A DNA stretch of 6,141 nt from Thermomicrobiales bacterium (GTDB lineage Bacteria > Chloroflexota > Chloroflexia > Thermomicrobiales > UBA6265), in assembly GCA_025937615.1 (NCBI GenBank), contig JAICRA010000100.1:1-6141 (forward strand), read 5' to 3'. A program made the position numbers and the translations under genes. Below are positions 1 to 6,141 of this stretch, piece by piece. Under the pieces are notes generated by a model. That model did no database searches. It saw nothing but the letters and a program-made list of their open reading frames with translations, and was not told the origin of the DNA. How positions within the stretch are numbered: the stretch's first letter is position 1; each line of letters starts with the position of its first letter.

Positions 1-711
1 CGCTCGCCCGTAGTTAAGTTCTTGAGCGAAGCCGAACTAACTGCTATCACAGGTGACCTTGGTGCGGGAGCGGGAGATCTCGTCCTTGCAGTCGCCGATA
101 TGCCAGAGGTGGTCGCGAAAGCGCTTTCGGCGGTCCGCGATGAACTCGGCCAGCGGCTCGGCCTCGCCGACCCGAACGTATTCGCATTTTGCTGGATCTA
201 CGAGTTTCCGCTGCTCGAGTGGAAACCCGAGGAGAGCCGCTGGGACGCAACCCACAATCCTTTTTCCGGGTTCCTCGAGGAAGATGCTGCCCTTCTGGAC
301 GATCGTCCCGGAGAGGTCCGAGCCAAGCAGTACGATCTCGTCGGAAACGGGAATGAGCTCGGGGGCGGAAGTGTGCGCAACCATCGCCGTAGTGATCAGG
401 AGCGGCTGTTCGAGTTGATGGGGTATTCGCGTGAGGAAACCGCAGTCCGCTTCGGGGCGCTACTTGATGCTTTTGATTATGGGGCACCGCCCCACGGCGG
501 CATCGCCATGGGGATCGATCGCTATCTAATGCTCCTTGCGGATGAGGAGAATATCCGTGAGGTGATCGCCTTCCCCAAGAGTCAGCGCGGTCTCGATCTC
601 ATGTTCGAAGCGCCTGACAGTGTCGGTTTGGATCAAATTGACGAACTAGGGTTGTCCGTATCTACGGAGCGGTCGGTCCATTTGTGGGGCCCGGATGGCC
701 ATGAGCCGTAG
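1..711 (+). CDS. aspS: Aspartyl-tRNA synthetase, C-terminal part (5' end outside window)
   Basis: Class II aminoacyl-tRNA synthetase that charges tRNA-Asp (or tRNA-Asp and tRNA-Asn) with aspartate in the cytoplasm. The frame is open from base 1, so the TTG at 22 is not the true start. About 236 codons are present, against roughly 590 in a full bacterial enzyme. The visible part begins near the end of the bacterial GAD insertion domain (SPVVKFLSE, then a VADMPEVV stretch). It then enters the catalytic core: FPLLEW, the HNPFS segment (codons 85-89), [14 protein letters not shown] (111-124) and class II motif 3, [14 protein letters not shown] (161-174), whose Arg binds ATP. It ends with [11 protein letters not shown] (185-195). 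The anticodon-binding domain and motifs 1 and 2 lie outside the window, so discriminating and non-discriminating types cannot be told apart. HNPFS replaces the usual HHPFT. The gene ends four bases from the convergent murE stop. Confidence 0.96.
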   Translation, partial: RSPVVKFLSEAELTAITGDLGAGAGDLVLAVADMPEVVAKALSAVRDELGQRLGLADPNVFAFCWIYEFPLLEWKPEESRWDATHNPFSGFLEEDAALLDDRPGEVRAKQYDLVGNGNELGGGSVRNHRRSDQERLFELMGYSREETAVRFGALLDAFDYGAPPHGGIAMGIDRYLMLLADEENIREVIAFPKSQRGLDLMFEAPDSVGLDQIDELGLSVSTERSVHLWGPDGHEP

Positions 712-715
712 ACCG

Positions 716-2236
716 TCAGCAATCCGCGGGTCGGCCCGACCGGCCATTGAGCAAGAGTTCACGCGCAATTGCAGCCTCGTTCCATGGCTGTTTCTCTCTA
801 CCCCAGATGATGCTCCCTTCATGGCCTTTGCCGGCGAGAAGCACACAATCCCCTGGACCTGCCAGATCAAGCGCCAGTTGGATCGCTTCTCGTCGGTCAG
901 TGCGTAGGAATAGTGACTTGCCTACTTCCGCGCCCGCGGCCTCAGCGCCGGCCGCGATCTGCGCGATTATGGCGTCTGCATCCTCGAATCGGGGGTCCTC
1001 GCTCGTAATCACGCTGACGTCGGCCAACCGGGCGGCGATCGCCCCTTGCAGTGGCCGTTTCTCGACGTCGCGCTCGCCAGCACTCCCAAATACCGTAATC
1101 AACCGCCCTGACCGATGGAAGCGACGAAGGAGAGTAAGCACTTTCTCCATCGACTCGGGCGTATGAGCGTAGTCAACGACGACGCTGAACGGTTGCCCAA
1201 CGTCGACTCGTGCCATTCTGCCCGGGACAGCCGGCGCCGCCGCCAGGGCGGCAGCAATCGCATCCAGCTTGATGCCTGCCGCAAGCGCGACTCCGGCCGC
1301 ACAGAGCGCGTTCGCGACATTGAACTCGCCAATAAGCGGCAACTGACACGCAACGCGACCGCAATCGCTAGCTTCAAGAACGAACGCGCTGCCAGATGCA
1401 CCCGCCTGAACCTCAACAGCGCGCAAGTCCGCGTCGGCCCCGGCTGCGCTGTACCGCACGATCGTCGCGCCTGCGGCGAAGTGCTCGATCGCACGTGAGC
1501 CGGCATCGTCCGCATTGACGACCACGACACCCGAGTTCATAGCCACACGCTCGAGCAGGGCGGCCTTTGCACGTCGATAGTTTTCGATCGTCCCGTGATA
1601 GTCGAGATGCTCGCGGGTTATGTTGGTGATCGCACCGATATCAAAGTGCACGTGATCCAGCCGGTGCATTGCGAGTCCATGCGAAGTCGCCTCGAGGGTC
1701 GCCCATGCCAGCGAGGCGTCGACCATCTGTCGTAAATACCTCTGGACGTCGCAGGACTCGGGGGTTGTCTGACGCGAGGGATGGAGATCCTCGTGATCCC
1801 CGATTCGAATGACAACTGTCCCGATCATGCCGGTCCTAGCTCCAGCTGAACGCAGAACATGGTCGATCAGGTACGACGTGGTCGTCTTGCCGTCAGTGCC
1901 GGTGACGCCTATGACACCAATCTCCGTCGAGGGATGTGCATAGAATTCCCCGGCGATAGCAGCCAGGGCCGCACGACTATCGTCGACTTGAATTTGAGGG
2001 AGCGCAGTCGGCACCGGTGATTCAACCAGGAGCGCGGCGGCGCCACGCTCCTCCGCATCATGCACGAATTGATGACCATCAAAGTCGGCGCCTCGCAACG
2101 CGGCGAATAGATCCCCGGGCTGAACGCGGCGCGAATCGTAGACGACCCCAGTGATGACGCTCGTGGCCGATCCGACGATCCTCGCTCCCCGAAGTGCCTC
2201 TGCCAGCGTTTGCAATGTGGAGGTGCGGAGGTTCAT
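716..2236 (-). CDS. murE: MurE, UDP-MurNAc-L-Ala-D-Glu:third-amino-acid ligase
   Basis: Cytoplasmic ATP-dependent Mur ligase adding the third residue of the peptidoglycan stem peptide to UDP-MurNAc-L-Ala-D-Glu. At 506 residues it has full family length. Visible landmarks are: YDSR (33-36) in the N-terminal uridine-nucleotide domain; the P-loop GTDGKTTT (113-120); QTTPE (156-160); EATSHGL (182-188); NITREHLDYHGT (205-216); Lys224 in YRRAKAALL, matching the carbamylated lysine; FNVANAL (305-311); PGRMARV (338-344); DYAHTPESMEKVL (355-367); FGSAGERDVEKRP (383-395); and KGHE (470-473). The position that reads DNPR in meso-diaminopimelate enzymes is EDPR (413-416), so the amino acid added is uncertain; ornithine or lysine are possible. 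The ATG start overlaps the femABX stop as ATGA, and only a weak GGCGGA lies upstream, so coupled translation is likely. MurE rather than MurF, MurD or MurC fits the N-terminal YDSR domain and the position of the DNPR-like motif. Confidence 0.96.
   Translation of the reverse strand: MNLRTSTLQTLAEALRGARIVGSATSVITGVVYDSRRVQPGDLFAALRGADFDGHQFVHDAEERGAAALLVESPVPTALPQIQVDDSRAALAAIAGEFYAHPSTEIGVIGVTGTDGKTTTSYLIDHVLRSAGARTGMIGTVVIRIGDHEDLHPSRQTTPESCDVQRYLRQMVDASLAWATLEATSHGLAMHRLDHVHFDIGAITNITREHLDYHGTIENYRRAKAALLERVAMNSGVVVVNADDAGSRAIEHFAAGATIVRYSAAGADADLRAVEVQAGASGSAFVLEASDCGRVACQLPLIGEFNVANALCAAGVALAAGIKLDAIAAALAAAPAVPGRMARVDVGQPFSVVVDYAHTPESMEKVLTLLRRFHRSGRLITVFGSAGERDVEKRPLQGAIAARLADVSVITSEDPRFEDADAIIAQIAAGAEAAGAEVGKSLFLRTDRREAIQLALDLAGPGDCVLLAGKGHEGSIIWGREKQPWNEAAIARELLLNGRSGRPADC
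2233..2236 (-). promoter_or_regulatory. ATGA stop/start overlap coupling femABX to murE
   Basis: On the minus strand the four bases ATGA contain the murE ATG (2236-2234) and the femABX TGA (2235-2233). No strong Shine-Dalgarno sequence precedes the ATG; only a weak GGCGGA is seen about eight bases upstream. Known behaviour of such overlaps suggests termination-reinitiation, which would tie MurE output to translation of the Fem-type enzyme. Confidence 0.65.
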
Positions 2237-3288
2237 GCCTGTCCGCCTGCGTTGTAGATCTTGCGAGCGAGCATTGCCAGGAATGGGTGGTAAACGCGTT
2301 CCATGGCCAGTGGATAACGAACGATCTGCCCGCCGAATCGTGTTTTGAACTCGTAGAGGCCGCGGCGGTCGTTTCCAGTCGAGGCAGCGAGTCGATCGCC
2401 ACTTTCGCTTACGCTCGATTCTGGATCGTACTCCGGAATGCCCCAGAGGTCGTAACGCCGGGCGCCGCGGCTACGCGCCCATCGCATCATTTCGTGCTGC
2501 AAGAGGAATGCGGCCCCATGGGCGCGGCCCTGAGTCGAGGAAGCCCCGTACATGTAGATGCCTTCATCCCCGAATACCGCGGCAATGGCGCCCGCCACGG
2601 GTTTTCCGTCGACCTCAGCGAATGCCAGGCAAGCATCATCGGCAAACAGGCGAAGGAAGTCGCGATAGTATCTGGGAGCATGAACGACGAAGTCATTGCG
2701 TGACGCAGTGTCGCGCAACATCTCGTAGAACCGAGCAATCGAGGCATCCGACGTCCCCCCAAGGCTCGTGGTGACCCCGCGCCGTTTCGCCAGACGGACG
2801 TTGTAGCGGGTCTTCGCATGCATCTGGTCGATGAGCGATTGGTCGTCGAGGAGTTCTACCTTCACCGTGCGGGTCGGTTGAATCGGCTCGGGACCTGGTG
2901 CCAACCGCACCGCCCGGCCAAGCTCCTCAGGCAGCACCTGGTCTGGCTCGACGATGACCGTCAGGGCTCTGCGCTGTCGAGCAATCTGGTCGATGCGCGC
3001 CCAAAGCTCCTCGAAAGCGGCGGCATCGCCAGCTCGCCAGATTGGTCCCCGCGGAATGTAGCCGATGCTTATCCCGGCTCGCTTCCGGAACAGCACCTGG
3101 GCTAGCGCGGCCCCTTCAGCGCTCCGGATCGCGATCCGCTCGACCTCCCAGCCGAACCCCTGCTTGAACGTTCCCCACCGCCACGACTGCAAGAGATGGC
3201 CGCCACAAGACCGAACGGTCGCGTCCCAATCCAATGGATCAGCGGCGAGCTTGTAGTTCTGATTCTTTTCGGGGACCGCGCGCGTCAC
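2233..3288 (-). CDS. FemABX-family aminoacyl transferase, probable peptidoglycan bridge enzyme
   Basis: This 351-residue protein resembles the FemA/FemB/FemX (MurM) family. Members are two-lobed GNAT-fold enzymes that transfer amino acids from aminoacyl-tRNA to the side-chain amine of the third stem-peptide residue in lipid II or its precursor. Family-like segments are: HLLQSWRWGTFKQGFGW (31-47); YIPRGP (77-82); the RTVKVEL strand followed by the basic helix MHAKTRYNVRLAKRRGV (156-172); FYEMLRDTASRNDF plus the HAPRYYRDFL region (187-212); the second-lobe strand DGKPVAGAIAAVFGDEGIYMYGAS (227-250); and the C-terminal YDLWGIPEYDP (279-289) and GLYEFKTRFGG (310-320). I see no inserted coiled-coil arm of the staphylococcal FemA type, no signal peptide and no membrane segment. 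The GTG start forms GTGA with the upstream HEAT stop and lacks a Shine-Dalgarno sequence. Some FemAB-like proteins act in exopolysaccharide synthesis; the overlap with murE favours peptidoglycan. The residue added cannot be read from sequence. Confidence 0.9.
   Translation of the reverse strand: MTRAVPEKNQNYKLAADPLDWDATVRSCGGHLLQSWRWGTFKQGFGWEVERIAIRSAEGAALAQVLFRKRAGISIGYIPRGPIWRAGDAAAFEELWARIDQIARQRRALTVIVEPDQVLPEELGRAVRLAPGPEPIQPTRTVKVELLDDQSLIDQMHAKTRYNVRLAKRRGVTTSLGGTSDASIARFYEMLRDTASRNDFVVHAPRYYRDFLRLFADDACLAFAEVDGKPVAGAIAAVFGDEGIYMYGASSTQGRAHGAAFLLQHEMMRWARSRGARRYDLWGIPEYDPESSVSESGDRLAASTGNDRRGLYEFKTRFGGQIVRYPLAMERVYHPFLAMLARKIYNAGGQA
3285..3288 (-). promoter_or_regulatory. GTGA stop/start overlap coupling the HEAT gene to femABX
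   Basis: On the minus strand the bases GTGA contain the femABX GTG start (3288-3286) and the TGA stop of the HEAT-repeat gene (3287-3285). The sequence just upstream has no recognisable Shine-Dalgarno motif, so initiation probably depends on ribosomes finishing the HEAT gene. Confidence 0.6.
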
Positions 3289-4238
3289 GAAATGGACGGT
3301 TGAAGCGGCTCGAGCAGGGTGTTGACATCGTCGATTGCCGCCTCAATCAACTCGAGATCGGCCTCACCCGCGTCCTCGGCCAATCGCTCGAGCGCCCGCA
3401 CGGCGCCCCTACCGCCGATTTGGCCGATTGAACTGATCGCCACGTGCCTAACCTCGGCGTCCTCGTCACGTGCCGCCTGAAGCAGCACTGGCAAAGCATC
3501 CGCGGAGCCAAGCAATCCGGCCGCCCGTGCAGCCTCGAAACGAATCTCGGGATCTTCACTCTCGAGCTGCTCCAGGATAATGGGGAGCCAGCGCAATTCT
3601 TGGCTACGACCCATAGCATAGAGCGCGCTACATTGCAGTCCGTGGTCGGCGGAATCGAACGCTTCCATGATAAGGGACGATACTTCTGGGTCAGAGGCGT
3701 ACGGTCCAAGCGATTCCAGTGCCCGGCGCTGGACCGCGTAAGGAGCACCTGCTTGGCTCGCCGAGAGATGCAACTCGTTGCGAAGTTCACTTGCGACCCT
3801 ATCGTCAAGTGAACCAACTGCGGCTTTGCTGGCGAAACGTTCGAGGGCCGCGGCTGCCTGTGCCCGCACGTCCGGAGATTCGTCGTTCTCGAGTATCTCT
3901 CGCAGCCGGCCGAGCAGATCGCTCGACTCATCTTCCCACAGGCCTGCCACCGCAAGTTGCCGGACGACCGCCGAGGAATCGCCGAGGGCGATCCTCAGGG
4001 CGCGCCCAAAATTCAGTTCTACCCTCTCTTCAGACAACTCGTCGAAGCGGCGGACCAGGTCGACGCGGTTGGCTTCGGGAATCGAGTCCCACGCCGCGGC
4101 CAGAGCCCGCTCGTTGTCACGCGAAAGATCGGACAATCGAGCGACCTGCGTCTCCGACAAGTCGCCATCCTGGATAGCGGCGATAGCTTCGCCGACGAGC
4201 GACCTCAGCTGCTGAGGTTGCTCCTGGCTTTGGTCCAC
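3285..4238 (-). CDS. HEAT-repeat protein of unknown role
   Basis: This 317-residue acidic, soluble protein is built mostly of paired helices typical of HEAT/PBS-lyase-type repeats. Repeat-like units are seen at about 76-104, 107-137 (with SPDVRAQAAAALERFA), 151-181, 184-211, 217-245 (EDPEIRFEAARAAGLLGS) and 248-277 (EDAEVRHVAISSIGQIGG), with a degenerate helix pair to about 308. The conserved Asp-x-x-Val/Ile-Arg-x-x-Ala core recurs in several of them. The first 75 residues are helical but not clearly repeat-like. Such proteins form curved scaffolds for binding other proteins, and no catalytic motif is visible. There is no signal peptide or membrane segment, so it should be cytoplasmic. The GTG start is well supported by AAGGAG eight bases upstream. 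The gene lies 12 bases after the winged-helix-like gene and overlaps femABX, so it is probably co-expressed with peptidoglycan genes. A scaffold or regulator for its neighbours is inference only. Confidence 0.9.
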   Translation of the reverse strand: MDQSQEQPQQLRSLVGEAIAAIQDGDLSETQVARLSDLSRDNERALAAAWDSIPEANRVDLVRRFDELSEERVELNFGRALRIALGDSSAVVRQLAVAGLWEDESSDLLGRLREILENDESPDVRAQAAAALERFASKAAVGSLDDRVASELRNELHLSASQAGAPYAVQRRALESLGPYASDPEVSSLIMEAFDSADHGLQCSALYAMGRSQELRWLPIILEQLESEDPEIRFEAARAAGLLGSADALPVLLQAARDEDAEVRHVAISSIGQIGGRGAVRALERLAEDAGEADLELIEAAIDDVNTLLEPLQPSIS

Positions 4239-4246
4239 CGAAACTG

Positions 4247-4252
4247 CTCCTT
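4247..4252 (-). promoter_or_regulatory. Shine-Dalgarno AAGGAG for the HEAT-repeat gene
   Basis: AAGGAG reads on the minus strand eight bases before the GTG start at 4238. It shares two bases with the TAA stop (4253-4251) of the upstream gene. This strong site fixes the GTG start and lets ribosomes load directly or be handed over from the gene before. Confidence 0.8.
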
Positions 4253-5921
4253 ACGGGGTCGTTCCGGGAACGTACGTGTACGAGTCCGGGGCTTCAGGGT
4301 CGCGTGAAAATGCCCCGGTATCGTCCTGGTCAAGAATCGAGCGCAGGAGCGTTCCCGACATTGGACGCTCGATATTCACACCGGCGAGCAAGGTTTCGAA
4401 ATCAATCGAGAAGTTTCCATCTCGCTGGAGTCCAACTCGCTCGAACGTCGCAGCGACTACCGCCTCCGGGCGCCGCCGGACCTTGTCGTCAAGTGGTTTC
4501 TCGTTCGCCATACCGCCAAAGCGAGATTCACTCAAGAGCTGAGCATCTTCAACGCCGCAGGCATAGGTTGTAGGCCGGAAGACGTATCGCGTGGCCCGCC
4601 GCTCATCCAGCTCCAGAAGTTGGTCACTGCGGGCGCTCTCCGGCAGGTATTCAACCCTGTAGTGACCATCGTTCTCAGTCCGCTGAATCGAGAGGATTGC
4701 ACCTGGAACTAGATTCTCGCTGTAGAAGTCGTCCAATCCCAGGATGAAACCACCCCGATTCGGGGTCGGGTACCGCAGTTCCACCAAGTACGTCGTGAAA
4801 GACTGCGGGCACTCGAACGTCAGCACCGCTGACTTCTGGCCAGGGGTCATCGGACCCGGTAGTAGTGCCTGCATCTCAGCGTCAAACGGCAGCAAGCCGT
4901 GGATGTACTCGTAGAACGTCAATGTGTGATCGACCGACAGGCGTGAGCGATAGGCGGGCTCTGCGGGCCCTTCGTCGAGCAAGTAACGATAATCGCTGCC
5001 AATCTCGGTCAGTTTCCTTCGCGTGGTACCAATCTGCGGAAGACCGCTTGTGCTCCAGAATCGCTGACTGCCGGTACCGACGAACTCGAAGTCACGGTGC
5101 TCGTTCGAGAGGCGATAGTTTAGTGCAAATCGAATCAGCTCGAAATCTGGCGTACCCGGACGCACACCCAGCACATCCTGAGCGAGGTCGTCGTCGGTGA
5201 GCGGTTGCTCTTTCTCCTGCATATAGTCACGAAGGCGACGCAGATCTCCACGGCTGAACCGAGGAACGCGCTCCTCCATGAGCCATTGCTCGCCGAAGGT
5301 TGCGATCCGCGGATCGCTGCCGAGCCGTTCCCGCAGCGCCAGGGCGAGGTTGACGTCGTCGACCTCGGTCACGTCGGTCGGCTTGGCCGTCTGGGTGGTA
5401 ATAGTCCGTGCGACAGCCGCCGGTCCCTCCTCAATACGCTCTTCCACGATCGGAGGGTGCGCCTCTAGCCCGGCGGACGGACCATCGGTCTGGAGTTCAC
5501 TGATTTCCGCCAGAACATCGACCTGAGCCGGTTCCTGACGTGGCCGGGGCCGCGGCGTGAGACCCTCGGGCTTTGGCAACGGTGTATGGAAGCGGGAGGC
5601 AAACGTGTGCCTTGCTTCCGCCGGGGAAACTCGCGGTGCTTGCCCGTCTCGGGTCGTCACAAGATACTGCTCACCGTTGACATCCTCAACTGCAAAGATG
5701 TCCGGGTTCGCCGTGATCAGGGCATCAATTCGTGCTCGTGTATCTTTCTCTCCCTGGGAATCAAGAAACTCGACAAGAGAGCCGAGAGAGATTCTGATCG
5801 GGGCATTCGCAGACATGAACATGCCTCGCGCCAGGATCAGACCCATGACCTTTTCCGCCAGCTCCTGCCCACGCTTGTTACCTGCGAACCGCAGGGCAGG
5901 CCTAACCTGTTGCTCGACCAC
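4251..5921 (-). CDS. Unrecognised 556-residue protein with repeated winged-helix-like segments
   Basis: I do not recognise this family. The protein is soluble, with no signal peptide or membrane helix. Residues about 18-92 look like a small helix-rich domain ending in a strand pair (ALITANPDIFAVEDVNGEQYLV), reminiscent of HARE-HTH or RNA-polymerase-delta-type winged helices. Residues 96-185 form a Pro-, Glu- and Thr-rich linker, probably disordered. Two further segments have the same ending: RLGSDPRIATFGEQWLME (199-216) and RLSNEHRDFEFVGTGSQRFW (270-289). The C-terminal part, about 325-556, is a mixed helix/strand region containing YLVELRYPTPNRGGFILGL (378-396) and GHYRVEYLP, with no catalytic motif I can name. 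The GTG start is the first possible one after an in-frame TGA at 5945-5943 and has GGAAGG seven bases upstream. The gene leads into the HEAT-femABX-murE run. DNA or RNA binding is inferred from the winged-helix likeness only. Confidence 0.87.
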   Translation of the reverse strand: MVEQQVRPALRFAGNKRGQELAEKVMGLILARGMFMSANAPIRISLGSLVEFLDSQGEKDTRARIDALITANPDIFAVEDVNGEQYLVTTRDGQAPRVSPAEARHTFASRFHTPLPKPEGLTPRPRPRQEPAQVDVLAEISELQTDGPSAGLEAHPPIVEERIEEGPAAVARTITTQTAKPTDVTEVDDVNLALALRERLGSDPRIATFGEQWLMEERVPRFSRGDLRRLRDYMQEKEQPLTDDDLAQDVLGVRPGTPDFELIRFALNYRLSNEHRDFEFVGTGSQRFWSTSGLPQIGTTRRKLTEIGSDYRYLLDEGPAEPAYRSRLSVDHTLTFYEYIHGLLPFDAEMQALLPGPMTPGQKSAVLTFECPQSFTTYLVELRYPTPNRGGFILGLDDFYSENLVPGAILSIQRTENDGHYRVEYLPESARSDQLLELDERRATRYVFRPTTYACGVEDAQLLSESRFGGMANEKPLDDKVRRRPEAVVAATFERVGLQRDGNFSIDFETLLAGVNIERPMSGTLLRSILDQDDTGAFSRDPEAPDSYTYVPGTTP

Positions 5922-5928
5922 TTTGCGC

Positions 5929-5934
5929 CCTTCC
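5929..5934 (-). promoter_or_regulatory. Shine-Dalgarno-like GGAAGG for the 556-residue protein gene
   Basis: On the minus strand GGAAGG ends seven bases before the GTG at 5921. It is a purine-rich match to the ribosome-binding consensus at a suitable distance. Together with the in-frame stop further upstream it supports this GTG as the start. Confidence 0.55.
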
Positions 5935-6022
5935 CAATGAACTCATGTCCTCAATAGTGACTGGTGTTGAGAGCCTGAAGCATCGCACCTGCTAGTTGAA
6001 CACGGGACCGCGAGTACCACGT

Positions 6023-6141
6023 CTAGGTTTGCGTCTCATCGGCGGAGTCGGAACCGGTTCCTGACGCTGCCTGAAATTGTCCGGGGTGCCTCCTCAGCAC
6101 GTCGATCAGCTGCTGAGTGTTGACCGGCTGCGCGGCATTGC
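6023..6141 (-). CDS. C-terminal end of an unidentified protein (5' part outside window)
   Basis: Reading the minus strand from 6139, 38 sense codons run to a TAG at 6025-6023. The peptide contains VNTQQLIDVLRRHPGQF followed by a Gly/Ser/Asp/Thr-rich tail ending in DSADETQT, a composition common for a disordered C-terminus. About 70% of codons end in G or C, in keeping with real coding in this genome. One of the other two minus-strand frames closes within a dozen codons, and the other gives an arginine-rich string typical of a shadow frame. The fragment is too short to assign a function. It lies on the same strand as the downstream cluster, about 100 bases away, so it may be the preceding gene of the same transcript or the end of a separate one. 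Confidence 0.55.
   Translation of the reverse strand, partial: NAAQPVNTQQLIDVLRRHPGQFQAASGTGSDSADETQT

Noticed and set aside
22..24. TTG as the start of aspS
   Set aside because: The frame is open to base 1, and the residues before the TTG (SPVVKF) match the conserved AspRS sequence, so the gene starts outside the window.
655..668. TCCGT-ATCT-ACGGA inverted repeat near the aspS end as a terminator for murE transcripts
   Set aside because: Five base pairs, no T-run on either strand, and explained by aspS codons.
729..741. GGTCG-GCC-CGACC inverted repeat just past the aspS stop as a terminator
   Set aside because: The stem is only five pairs with a three-base loop, there is no T-run, and it lies in the murE coding end.
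747..1166. Long plus-strand open frame inside murE, and similar long frames opposite the other genes
   Set aside because: These are shadows of GC-rich genes. Their products are Arg/Ser/Pro-rich without domain signatures, while the opposite strand has conserved motifs.
5938..5980. Possible minus-strand promoter (TTCAGG, 17 bases, TATTGA) upstream of the 556-residue protein gene
   Set aside because: Each box matches only about three of six consensus bases, no better than chance, so it is not listed as a feature.
6050..6061. Perfect 12-base palindrome GGAACCGGTTCC as an operator
   Set aside because: It falls in frame within Gly-Thr-Gly-Ser codons of the partial gene, is a single copy, and is not near a promoter.
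6093..6117. Seven-base inverted repeat CTCAGCA/TGCTGAG with an 11-base loop
   Set aside because: It lies inside the probable coding end of the partial gene and has no T-run or other regulatory context.
6086..6141. Rightward open frame from a GTG running off the window edge
   Set aside because: There is no ribosome-binding site, and it is the codon-phase-exact antisense of the better-supported minus-strand frame.

Overview
The window reads as a core chromosomal segment of a moderately high-GC bacterium. It holds one rightward gene and a leftward cluster that meet tail to tail. At the left edge lies the 3' part of a bacterial-type aspartyl-tRNA synthetase gene (1-711, + strand). Everything from 716 to the right edge is on the minus strand. 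In transcription order (right to left) these are: the last codons of an unidentified gene (6023-6141), a large unrecognised protein with winged-helix-like segments (4251-5921), a HEAT-repeat protein (3285-4238), a FemA/FemB/FemX-type aminoacyl transferase (2233-3288) and the peptidoglycan ligase MurE (716-2236).

The minus-strand genes are packed like an operon. The large protein gene and the HEAT gene are 12 bases apart, and the HEAT gene's Shine-Dalgarno sequence overlaps the previous stop codon. HEAT to femABX and femABX to murE each overlap by four bases (GTGA and ATGA), the usual layout for translational coupling. Three of the four complete genes start with GTG. The only sizeable gap is about 100 bases (5922-6022), upstream of the large protein gene.

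Functionally the clearest pair is murE with femABX. MurE adds the third residue of the peptidoglycan stem peptide. Fem-type enzymes use aminoacyl-tRNA to attach bridge residues to the side-chain amine of that third residue. The MurE here has Glu-Asp-Pro-Arg where meso-diaminopimelate enzymes have Asp-Asn-Pro-Arg, so its substrate may be a mono-amino residue such as ornithine or lysine, which would fit an adjacent bridge-forming enzyme. The roles of the HEAT protein and the large winged-helix-like protein are unknown. Their position suggests, but does not prove, a link to cell-envelope synthesis or its control.

From remembered protein style (the MurE signature, frequent GTG starts, a HEAT/Fem/MurE cluster), a member of the Chloroflexota or a related deep-branching Gram-positive-like lineage is my best guess, with low to moderate confidence. 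I see no mobile element, CRISPR array, rRNA, tRNA or sign of recent transfer.
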